Origin: a bacterium
GTDB taxonomy: Bacteria > UBA9089 > JAHJRX01
Assembly: GCA_030017825.1 (NCBI GenBank)
Contig: JASEGW010000074.1
Span: forward strand, 1-7,149
DNA: 7,149 nt
Reading direction: 5' to 3'
Position numbers and translations under genes: made by a program. Numbering within the stretch: the first letter of the stretch is position 1; each line of letters starts with the position of its first letter. The notes beneath the pieces are model-generated. The model made no database searches. It was not told where the DNA came from and was given only the letters and a program-made list of their open reading frames with translations. This document shows positions 1 to 6,545 of this stretch, piece after piece.

Positions 1-50
1 TTGACCTCTTGGGATTATTAAACTTATTTGTATTTAGTGGTAAAGATGGG

Positions 51-263
51 TTAAGATTCTTCCATACTTTCTTCCAGGTTTAATTCTTGACTCTCTTCTT
101 TGCAAGCACGAATATAAACAGAGCATTCTTTACATCTCTCAAAATCATTACGTTTACAACAAGGAACATTGGGCACTTCCCAACAACTCTTTCCTGCTTT
201 AAAAGCTGGACATTTTAAATAGTATCCTGCAGAACATCCTTTAACATCAAGACATTTCAACAT
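51..263 (-). CDS. Small nine-cysteine protein, probable metal-binding or redox role
   Basis: A 70-residue protein with cysteines at 4, 10, 18, 27, 35, 36, 44, 47 and 54, then an acidic tail rich in Glu from about residue 55. The pattern (KCLDVKGC, a CPAFKAG stretch, SCWE, CC, CKEC followed by a Tyr) resembles the small CW/CPA-type cysteine-rich proteins often found beside or fused to bacterial signalling proteins; that family link is from memory and is tentative. There is no signal peptide or membrane segment, so it should be cytoplasmic. It has a good ribosome binding site (AAGGTGG, 270-276, six bases before the ATG) and starts 24 bases after the membrane HD-GYP gene ends, so it is probably last in that operon. 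The cysteines could bind zinc or an Fe-S cluster; the exact role is unknown. Confidence 0.75.
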   Translation of the reverse strand: MLKCLDVKGCSAGYYLKCPAFKAGKSCWEVPNVPCCKRNDFERCKECSVYIRACKEESQELNLEESMEES

Positions 264-269
264 TTAGGT

Positions 270-276
270 CCACCTT
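270..276 (-). promoter_or_regulatory. Ribosome binding site of the nine-cysteine protein
   Basis: AAGGTGG on the minus strand, six bases before the ATG at 263-261. It lies in the 24-base gap after the membrane HD-GYP gene, supports the chosen start, and argues that this small reading frame is a real gene. Confidence 0.7.
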
Positions 277-287
277 ATTTTTAATTG

Positions 288-2246
288 TTATTCGTTCCCA
301 TTTAATATTCTGATAAAAGCATCCACTACTTTTTTATCAAATCTTTTACCGCTGCTCATTAAAAGCTCATTTATAGCCTCTTCTTTGTCTAATGCTCTGC
401 GATAAGATCGTTCTGACCGCATAGCATTATAAGCATTAGCTACAGCTACAATTCTAGCTGCCATTAAAACAGCATTTCCTTTTAATTCATTAGGATAACC
501 ATCACCACTTATACTTTCATGATGAGCTTGTACGGCATCATAAACTTCTTTAGGAAACAAATTCGAGTCTAAAAGAGACCTACCTATATTTGGATGTTCT
601 TTAATAGATTCAAATTCTTCTTCTGTCAATCTTCTTTTTTTATTTACTATTTCATCATCAATAGCAATCATTCCTATATCATGCAAGCTTCCTCCATCAC
701 TAATTGCCTTGACTGTTTCAGGAGATAGGCCTAATTCTTGTGCAACTTGGGCAGAATAATAGGCAACTGACTTTCCATGATTTCTTACATAAGGATTTCT
801 TGCCTCAATAATCTCTACTAAAGATTTCACAGTGGATAAGAATTTCTCTCGAGTATCGCTATGACTACGAATATTCTCTAAGGATATGGCAGTTTCATTG
901 CATAACATCCATAAAATATCAATATCTTCTCCATTATAACTATCTCCAGATAGCTTCTTTCCTAAGCTCAAAAATCCTAATAATAGATTCTTATAAATAA
1001 TAGGAATACAGATATCAGCTTTTACCTTATGCATATCTTTTTCTAAATTTATGTAATTTTTGTTCTTATCTATTTCCTCCTTGAGGTTACATAGAAGAAT
1101 TTCTCGCTTTTCATTATCCAAAAAAGAAAGAAGAATGCCGATTGAATCAAATTCCATCTCTCTTCTCTTTTGAGCTCCTAAGGAATCATATATACGATAT
1201 TTTTTTCTTTCCTTATCTAATAAGTAAATAGAAACTCTTTCTACATGAATTATAGCAATAATAATATTAATTACCGAAGATATTAATGATTTTTTATCTA
1301 TAATTGTGGTAATATTTTTGCTTAAATTTTGAATAATTTTATGTTTATCTTGACTTCCTTTAAAAAAAGAACGATCAATAAACAATTGCAATTTATTTAT
1401 CAAGGGCTGAAATATTAAAGCAATAATTAAAGCAGAAATAGCTGCTGGAAAAAATGATCTAAAACCAATAATATATTCGAAGAGTCTTTCGCATAATAAA
1501 ATAGTAACGAGAAAAACAGCCGTAATAAAAGTAGTTAAAATAGCATAAACAAAGTTTTTCCTTATTATTAAGCTCATTTGGATTATATTGTGCCTAGTAA
1601 TAGAGATTAAGACAATAATCGTAGCTCCAAATATCATTACTTCTGGTAAAAATCCAATTCTCTTAGAATATAAACCCAAAACATTTAAAACACAAGCAAT
1701 TCCAAATATAAAAAAAGCTAAGATAATAGTTCTCAGATATTTTCTTTCATTTGTATACTTTAGAGAATTAAAATGCCTTATTAACAAATGCATGCTATAA
1801 CCACAATAAAGGAGATAATATCCTATAATGTAACTAAAATATTCACCTGCTTTGGGAATAATTAAGTTTTTTCCCTTAACAAAGCCCCTAATATACATCC
1901 CCGTATCTTCTTGTAAAATAAAAACTGCTGAAATTAAATATCCTAAAATAATTATAAAACGATTTATTATTCCCTTCTCTTTAGTAGCACTTGACACATA
2001 CATCATGATGGTGGCTGGAAGCAATAAAGAGCTAATACGAATAATCTTCTGCCAATACCAAAAATCCTCTTCTAACTTAATTCTTAAAAAACCATAATTA
2101 CCAAAGCAATATATTGCCGAAACAATACATAAAAATAAAAAAGATTTCTTTTCTCTAAAAATTGTTTTTTTTGAAGCAAAAATTAAAAATATAACTATAT
2201 AAATTATTGACGAAATTAAAAACAAGTATCCATCCGTGTAATACAT
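288..2246 (-). CDS. Membrane sensor protein: multi-pass N-terminus, GAF-like domain, degenerate HD-GYP domain
   Basis: A 652-residue protein. The first ~285 residues hold about eight or nine hydrophobic helices (roughly 8-24, 36-55, 72-85, 94-112, 134-155, 172-191, 200-216, 229-252, 263-284), like the 7TM input regions of some histidine kinases. The linker IDRSFFKG (290-297) is typical after such regions. A GAF-like domain spans about 310-460. The C-terminal HD-GYP domain spans about 465-650: H490, H522-D523, H551, H575-H576 and GYP 583-585 are present. However, HDIGK reads HDIGM (M526), and the usual DAYDA reads NAYNA (N604, N607), replacing the Asp expected to bind metal. Family members hydrolyse cyclic di-GMP; this copy may be weak or inactive and act as a sensor instead. 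A strong ribosome binding site overlaps the stop of the upstream REC-GGDEF gene, so the two are co-translated. Confidence 0.88.
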   Translation of the reverse strand: MYYTDGYLFLISSIIYIVIFLIFASKKTIFREKKSFLFLCIVSAIYCFGNYGFLRIKLEEDFWYWQKIIRISSLLLPATIMMYVSSATKEKGIINRFIIILGYLISAVFILQEDTGMYIRGFVKGKNLIIPKAGEYFSYIIGYYLLYCGYSMHLLIRHFNSLKYTNERKYLRTIILAFFIFGIACVLNVLGLYSKRIGFLPEVMIFGATIIVLISITRHNIIQMSLIIRKNFVYAILTTFITAVFLVTILLCERLFEYIIGFRSFFPAAISALIIALIFQPLINKLQLFIDRSFFKGSQDKHKIIQNLSKNITTIIDKKSLISSVINIIIAIIHVERVSIYLLDKERKKYRIYDSLGAQKRREMEFDSIGILLSFLDNEKREILLCNLKEEIDKNKNYINLEKDMHKVKADICIPIIYKNLLLGFLSLGKKLSGDSYNGEDIDILWMLCNETAISLENIRSHSDTREKFLSTVKSLVEIIEARNPYVRNHGKSVAYYSAQVAQELGLSPETVKAISDGGSLHDIGMIAIDDEIVNKKRRLTEEEFESIKEHPNIGRSLLDSNLFPKEVYDAVQAHHESISGDGYPNELKGNAVLMAARIVAVANAYNAMRSERSYRRALDKEEAINELLMSSGKRFDKKVVDAFIRILNGNE

Positions 2247-2249
2247 GCT

Positions 2250-2256
2250 CCCTCCT
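2250..2256 (-). promoter_or_regulatory. Strong ribosome binding site of the membrane HD-GYP gene
   Basis: AGGAGGG on the minus strand, three bases before the ATG at 2246-2244. It overlaps the TAG stop (2257-2255) of the REC-GGDEF gene, which fixes the start of the membrane protein and indicates an operon. Confidence 0.8.
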
Positions 2257-3193
2257 AAATACTATTTTTCAAGTAAATGCCACTTCCTTCTTTCTTGGCA
2301 AAATATAAACTAGTTATAGCCTTATTCAATAAATCAATTTCATTATCAGCATCACGAGGATAGCTAGCAATACCAATACTTATTGTTAACACCTTTTCGG
2401 GAAAGCCATTTTTCTTGCCAAAATCTACATCTTTCATAACTTCTAATAATCTTTTAGCTAAAATATAAGCTTCTTCCTTATCAGTTTCTACCAAAACTAT
2501 AGCAAATTCATCTTCTTTCAACCTAGCTACCATATCACACTCTCTAGTAAAGTCAGTAAACATCTTTGCTATTATTTTTAAAATAAATTCACCTGCTAAT
2601 TTACCGTTTTTGTCAATATATTCTTTTAAGTCATTTATACAAACTATTAAAAGAGCCAAAGGTTGAGGATATCTTTTAGCCCTACTTATTCCTTTCTCTA
2701 ATATTAACTCCAAGTATCTTTGATTATACACGCCAGTCAAATCATCTATAATTAATAAGTTATTCTCTTCTTTAGAAGTCTTAGAACATTTTTTGACTCT
2801 TTCCACTACTTTATTAACAACTAATTTTATTTCCTCTTCATTAAAAGGTATACTAATATAATCACAAGCCCCTTCCTTCATAGCCATAATAGCTGTCTTT
2901 AAAGAAGGATATTCTGTAATTACAATAATATTTATATCACTACAAATTTTCTTAATCTTTCCAATCAAGGCAATATTATCCATCCCAGCCATTTTAATAT
3001 CAGATATTACAATATCACAAGAATTTTTTCTTATCTCATCAAGAGCTTCTTCATTTGTTTTAAAGCTTTTTACTAAATAACCCTGACGGGATAATAACTT
3101 ACTTATCAAGTTGCAGATTGATTCTTCCTCATCAACAACTATAATCTTAATATCTTTATTATTAACCAAATCCTTAGAATCTGATTTAATCAT
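2255..3193 (-). CDS. Response regulator with REC domain and degenerate GGDEF domain
   Basis: A 312-residue cytoplasmic protein. The receiver domain (about 15-135) has the acidic pair D21/E22 in VVDEEES, the phospho-acceptor D65 in ISDIKMAGMD, and T93. The usual Lys before Pro-Phe is Ile115 (YISIPF). A short linker leads to a GGDEF-family domain (about 145-310), recognised by DDLTGVYNQRY (150-160) and SIGIASYP (272-279). Its catalytic features are degraded: the signature reads KEDEF (226-230), the metal-site DxD reads CIN (185-187), and the ND..GH..GD segment reads ID..GK..GE. The inhibitory-site motif RxxD is kept as R217-E-C-D220 with the normal spacing to the signature. It is therefore unlikely to make c-di-GMP and may bind it instead, as described for PopA-type proteins. 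The ATG has only a weak, distant AAAGGA upstream. The next gene begins eight bases after this stop. Confidence 0.88.
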   Translation of the reverse strand: MIKSDSKDLVNNKDIKIIVVDEEESICNLISKLLSRQGYLVKSFKTNEEALDEIRKNSCDIVISDIKMAGMDNIALIGKIKKICSDINIIVITEYPSLKTAIMAMKEGACDYISIPFNEEEIKLVVNKVVERVKKCSKTSKEENNLLIIDDLTGVYNQRYLELILEKGISRAKRYPQPLALLIVCINDLKEYIDKNGKLAGEFILKIIAKMFTDFTRECDMVARLKEDEFAIVLVETDKEEAYILAKRLLEVMKDVDFGKKNGFPEKVLTISIGIASYPRDADNEIDLLNKAITSLYFAKKEGSGIYLKNSI

Positions 3194-3220
3194 TTATATA
3201 ATAAATATCCTTTCTTTTTA

Positions 3221-3288
3221 GTAACTATTCAGCATAAACTTCGCACTAAGGAAATATGTTATTACATTGAACATTGCTGAATAGTTAC
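3221..3288. mobile_element. 68-bp MITE-like element with perfect 14-bp inverted ends
   Basis: GTAACTATTCAGCA at 3221-3234 is the exact reverse complement of 3275-3288, with 40 unpaired bases between. Ends that begin GTAA are typical of IS66-family elements, which make 8-bp target duplications. The flanks 3213-3220 (TCTTTTTA) and 3289-3296 (AATTTTTA) agree at six of eight bases, although the sequence there is low complexity. It codes for nothing. It lies between a truncated nucleotidyltransferase scrap and the REC-GGDEF gene. A terminator is less likely because the loop is long and no T-run follows on the minus strand, which carries the genes. Confidence 0.6.
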
Positions 3289-3305
3289 AATTTTTATAAT
3301 AAAAC

Positions 3306-3386
3306 TTATTTTATGGATTTATTTATAACTGTTAATGGAATAAGCTCCTTCCCCATACCTGCTGAAAGAATCATAGCCTTAATTAT
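3306..3386 (-). pseudogene. N-terminal scrap of a sugar-phosphate nucleotidyltransferase
   Basis: Reading the minus strand from about 3383 gives I-K-A then, from the ATG at 3374, MILSAGMGKELIPLT followed by VINKSIK and a TAA at 3308-3306. This matches the start of NDP-sugar pyrophosphorylases (consensus MKAMILAAGxGTRLRPLT), whose glycine loop binds the nucleotide. The Arg of GTR is Glu here, and nothing of the remaining ~200 or more residues follows. The 68-bp inverted-repeat element lies 17 bases beyond the stop. It is most simply a gene remnant left by a deletion or insertion. It lies in the same frame as the preceding HD-GYP gene, directly after its stop. Confidence 0.6.
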
Positions 3387-3395
3387 ACTAATACC

Positions 3396-4370
3396 TTAAC
3401 TTATTTCCATATCCACGGCACCCACTATAAAATAGTCTAGCTCTTTGGAAAGGTCAATATCGTTTACTGTCTTATAACTATCATTAGAAGAATCCAACAA
3501 TAATCTTACTACTGGTCGCAGTATTAATTTCTTGTTTACTTTAATTACAATTCCAATGTCCCCTGTATTTATCTTAACTAAACTCCCTGGAGGATAGATA
3601 GAAATATTTTGTATAAATGCTCTAGTAATTTTAGGACAAAATTTTTCTGCACTAAAACTTAAGATAATCTTCGTAGCTTCATAGGGCAGATATCCCCTTC
3701 GATATATTCTATCAGTAGTTAAGGCATCATATACATCCGCTAAAGCAGTAATAACTGCATAACCACTAATCTGATTTCCATATAATTTTCTAGGATATCC
3801 AGAGCTATTATATCTTTCATGGTGCTGATAAGCAATAAGTTTAGGAATTTCACCTATGGCAGAATCTTTAGAAATAATACAATAACTATTATATGGATGG
3901 TGTTTAACCTCTTCAAACTCTACTTTAGTAAGTCTCTCCGTTTTCTTTAAGATAGACTCGTTTATTAATATTTTTCCTAAGTCATGAAGAATGGCGCCTA
4001 GTGCTAATTCTTCTATTTCTTGTCGAGGTAAATTTAAATCCATACCAGTTAAAACCGAAAGTAAACACACATTTACGGAATGCGTAAAAGTATAGTTGTC
4101 ATATTTTCGAATTTTTTCCAAATACATCATGGCATTTTGATTAGAAGTAATCTCTTCTACCATTCTTCTGGAATATATTTTTACCTCATGATTATCAATT
4201 ACTCTTCCTACTTTGATATCTCTGCTAATACACTCTAAAATATTTATAACTGCTTTTTGGGTATCTTTAGAAATTACTGTTGGAATCAGATCAATCATTT
4301 CTTTAACTTTTTTATCATGACAAGCTCTCTCAACAAATTTTTTTCTCTTAAAAGCATCTAAATAAATCAT
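3396..4370 (-). CDS. HD-GYP domain protein, probable cyclic di-GMP phosphodiesterase
   Basis: A 324-residue soluble protein. The HD-GYP core (about 85-260) keeps every key residue: H97 in THSVNV, HDLGK at 129-133, HH at 157-158, HHE at 183-185, GYP at 191-193 and ADVYDAL at 211-217. Proteins of this family hydrolyse c-di-GMP to pGpG or GMP at a two- or three-metal centre. Residues 1-80 form an N-terminal region without a recognised sensor domain. Residues 260-295 (YPPGSLVKINTGDIGIV onward) are the usual C-terminal extension of this subgroup. The ATG overlaps the TGA of thiC by four bases (ATGA, 4367-4370), so its translation is probably coupled to thiC. That placement beside thiamine genes is unusual. 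Confidence 0.92.
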   Translation of the reverse strand: MIYLDAFKRKKFVERACHDKKVKEMIDLIPTVISKDTQKAVINILECISRDIKVGRVIDNHEVKIYSRRMVEEITSNQNAMMYLEKIRKYDNYTFTHSVNVCLLSVLTGMDLNLPRQEIEELALGAILHDLGKILINESILKKTERLTKVEFEEVKHHPYNSYCIISKDSAIGEIPKLIAYQHHERYNSSGYPRKLYGNQISGYAVITALADVYDALTTDRIYRRGYLPYEATKIILSFSAEKFCPKITRAFIQNISIYPPGSLVKINTGDIGIVIKVNKKLILRPVVRLLLDSSNDSYKTVNDIDLSKELDYFIVGAVDMEIS

Positions 4371-5659
4371 CTTACTTTAACACTTTCCTTTACCATATTT
4401 ATGGCACAAAATTCTCCACACATACTGCAAGTTTTTTCATCTTTTACTGACAATTTATCTCTATATTTTCGAGCTTTTTGGGGATCTATAGCTAAATTTA
4501 TTTGAGTTTCCCAATTTAGCTCCTTACGAGCTTTACTCATAGCAATATCTTTATCTAATGCTTTTCCTATATTTTTTGAAATATCTGCAGCATGGGCAGC
4601 AATTTTTAAAGCTATCACTCCTTCTTTTACATCTTCTATATCTGGTATGGATAAATGTTCTGAAGGAGTTACATAACATAAAAAATCAGCTCCAGAAGAT
4701 GCAGCTATGGCACCACCAATAGCTGCAGTAATGTGATCATACCCAGGAGCAATATCTGTTACCAAAGGACCTAAGCAATAAAAAGGAACTTCCCTGCATA
4801 ATTCTTTTTCTAATATTACATTAGCTTTTATCTGATTCATAGGCATATGGCCTGGACCTTCAATCATTACAGAAATATTTCTCTCTAAGGCTCTTTGGGC
4901 AAGCTCTCCTAATACAATAAGTTCCTTAATCTGAGCTTGATCGGTAGCATCATAAAGGCATCCTGGCCTGAGTCCATCTCCTAAACTTAAAGTTATATCA
5001 TATTCTTCAGCAATATCTAGTATTTCATCAAAATCTTGATAGAAAGGATTCTCCTTCTGGTGATATCTTATCCAGCTTAATAAAAAAGCTCCTCCTCTAC
5101 TCACTACATCCAATATTCTTTTTTGTATTTCTAAACTTCTTATTGTTTCTTTAGTAACCCCAGCATGAATGGTCATAAAATCTACCCCATCATCTGCTTG
5201 CTTTCTAATCACTTTCAATATTCTTTTGATATCTAAATTTTGAACATCTCCACTTTCCTTAAACTCTTCAACCATAGCTTGATAAATAGGTACTGTTCCT
5301 AAAGGCAAGGTGCAATTATCAATTATTCTTTTTCTAATTTCATCTAAATCTCCACCAGTACTTAAATCCATTATAGCATCTGCTCCATACCTAGTAGCTA
5401 TCTCTATCTTCTTAATCTCATTATTAATTCTTATACAATCAGAAGAAGTTCCAATGTTAGCATTTACTTTTGTTCGCAGATTCTTCCCAATTCCACATAA
5501 ATTCTTAATCTTTTTCTTTCTTTTGCTATTGTAAGGAATAACCACTTTGCTTTCTGCTACTAATTTACATAATGCAACTATTTCCACATCTTCTGCTAAA
5601 GCCACTTGTTTAATCTCTTCGCTAATAATTCCTTTTTTAACTTTCTCTATTTGAGTCAT
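4367..5659 (-). CDS. thiC: Phosphomethylpyrimidine synthase ThiC (short form)
   Basis: A 430-residue radical-SAM enzyme that converts aminoimidazole ribotide to 4-amino-5-hydroxymethyl-2-methylpyrimidine phosphate for thiamine synthesis. Family motifs run in order: VNANIGTS (65-72), MDLSTGGD (97-104), LGTVPIYQ (120-127), TIHAG (163-167), SRGGAF (187-192), LGDGLRPG (226-233), EGPGHMP (267-273), TDIAPGYDHI (301-310), TPSEHL (331-336). The C-terminal cluster-binding cysteines are C411, C414 and C418 (CSMCGEFC), a CX2CX3C spacing rather than the CX2CX4C of E. coli ThiC. The length is that of the short archaeal/anaerobe type, which lacks the extra N-terminal region of the ~630-residue proteobacterial form. 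It overlaps thiE by 23 bases and the following HD-GYP gene by four. No TPP riboswitch is seen upstream. Confidence 0.97.
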   Translation of the reverse strand: MTQIEKVKKGIISEEIKQVALAEDVEIVALCKLVAESKVVIPYNSKRKKKIKNLCGIGKNLRTKVNANIGTSSDCIRINNEIKKIEIATRYGADAIMDLSTGGDLDEIRKRIIDNCTLPLGTVPIYQAMVEEFKESGDVQNLDIKRILKVIRKQADDGVDFMTIHAGVTKETIRSLEIQKRILDVVSRGGAFLLSWIRYHQKENPFYQDFDEILDIAEEYDITLSLGDGLRPGCLYDATDQAQIKELIVLGELAQRALERNISVMIEGPGHMPMNQIKANVILEKELCREVPFYCLGPLVTDIAPGYDHITAAIGGAIAASSGADFLCYVTPSEHLSIPDIEDVKEGVIALKIAAHAADISKNIGKALDKDIAMSKARKELNWETQINLAIDPQKARKYRDKLSVKDEKTCSMCGEFCAINMVKESVKVR

Positions 5660-6314
5660 CTTTGTTTATCTCTTCCTTTATTCTCTTAGCTAACTTCATT
5701 AAAACTAATAAATTGCTCAATAAATCAGGACTCTTATAAATCTCTGAAATTAAAGCTACTCCATCTGCCCCAGATTTCAATACCCTATTTATATTTTTCT
5801 TATTGATTCCACCAATAGCTATTACCGGGAGATTTACGTTAGAAACAATCTTCTTTAAAAACTTTGTCCCTCTTATTAAATAAGTATCTTTTTTGGTATG
5901 CGTCTTAAATATTGGTCCTATAGAAATGTAATCCGATCCTTCTGCTTGGGCAATTCTGGCTTCACCTAAAGTATGGGTAGAAATGCCAACGATTCTATTT
6001 TGACCTAATATTCTCCTTGCCTCTTTAAGAGTTATATCATTTTGTCCTAAATGAACTCCAGCAGCTCTTACTTTTAAGGCAATTTCTACATAATCATTAA
6101 TAATTAGCTTAACTTGATAATTCTGAGCAAGTTTAGACAAGCTATAACTTATAGATAAAATATCTTCTACAGAAGTATTTTTAGCTCGATATTGAAAAAT
6201 TTTTATCCCACTTTTAACAAATATTTCAGCTGTCTTTAAAACCTCATCTTTTTTTATTAAACTATCATCTATGATAGGATATATTAATAAATCAGATTTT
6301 TCTATTCTCTTTAT
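5637..6314 (-). CDS. thiE: Thiamine-phosphate synthase ThiE with no canonical start codon
   Basis: Joins HMP diphosphate and thiazole phosphate to give thiamine phosphate in a TIM-barrel active site. From 6314 the frame gives 225 residues, the normal family length. It carries QYRAKN (41-46, the family QxRxK diphosphate site), LIINDY (70-75), GVHLGQND (86-93), SIGPIFKTHTKKD (131-143) and AIGGI (166-170). The only standard start is a TTG at 6140-6138 (codon 59), which would remove the first strands and the R43/K45 site. Upstream of it the frame stays open and family-like back to a TAA at 6326-6324, with no ATG, GTG or TTG. An ATA at 6314-6312 follows an AAGGTGAG ribosome binding site, so I place the start there. 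It is either a rare AUA start or a lost ATG; in the latter case the gene may be poorly expressed. It overlaps thiC by 23 bases. Confidence 0.85.
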   Translation of the reverse strand: MKRIEKSDLLIYPIIDDSLIKKDEVLKTAEIFVKSGIKIFQYRAKNTSVEDILSISYSLSKLAQNYQVKLIINDYVEIALKVRAAGVHLGQNDITLKEARRILGQNRIVGISTHTLGEARIAQAEGSDYISIGPIFKTHTKKDTYLIRGTKFLKKIVSNVNLPVIAIGGINKKNINRVLKSGADGVALISEIYKSPDLLSNLLVLMKLAKRIKEEINKDDSNRES

Positions 6315-6545
6315 ATTCTCACCTTACTTTTAAGACTTTTTTGTATTCTTTCTTTATATAATTTCAAAATAATATTTTCGTAATCTTTTACTACTTTCAA
6401 AGGAGAATATTTATCTTCATACTTCTTTCTCACTCTCTTACCAGTATTCTTCATCTCTAATTAATCTACTATCAAATCCAATATAGCCTCGGTAGTTTTT
6501 GTTCTTAATTGCTAAGCCCTCATCTATGCAGTTATGGCTTATCAT
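6311..6545 (-). pseudogene. Frameshifted gene tail, possibly of a glycosyltransferase
   Basis: Two short frames appear to continue one another. The first (6545-6438, 35 residues from an ATG) ends with FDSRLIRDEEYW and a TAA. The second, shifted by one base (6454-6311, 47 residues), carries KRVRKKYEDKYSPLKVV followed by KDYENIILKLYKE. Joined near 6440, they read like the end of a GT4-type glycosyltransferase (a 'LixDEexW.r...' helix followed by 'YS...v...Ye.iil.lY'). This identification is a pattern judgement and is weak, especially for the first half. The second frame ends in TAA at 6313-6311, overlapping the ATA presumed to start thiE. The segment also overlaps the last bases of the DUF3795 gene. 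It could instead be a small 47-residue basic protein. Confidence 0.35.
6318..6325 (-). promoter_or_regulatory. Ribosome binding site in front of thiE
   Basis: AAGGTGAG on the minus strand; the AAGGTG core lies five bases before the ATA at 6314-6312. The spacing is right for a start there and far too distant (about 178 bases) from the TTG at 6140, which supports the long form of ThiE. Confidence 0.6.

Noticed and set aside
1..50. Terminator or further gene after the nine-cysteine protein
   Set aside because: No hairpin with a T-run and no open frame is visible in these 50 bases.
1588..2097. Plus-strand frames opposite the membrane domain of the large HD-GYP protein
   Set aside because: Hydrophobic or basic shadows of AT-rich membrane-helix codons, without ribosome sites or homology.
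3221..3296. Rho-independent terminator from the inverted repeat plus the T-run at 3291-3295
   Set aside because: The T-run is on the plus strand, where no gene ends, and a 40-base loop is too long for a typical terminator.
5310..5534. Plus-strand 74-residue hydrophobic frame opposite thiC
   Set aside because: Antisense to a highly conserved enzyme; its hydrophobicity comes from complementary codons.
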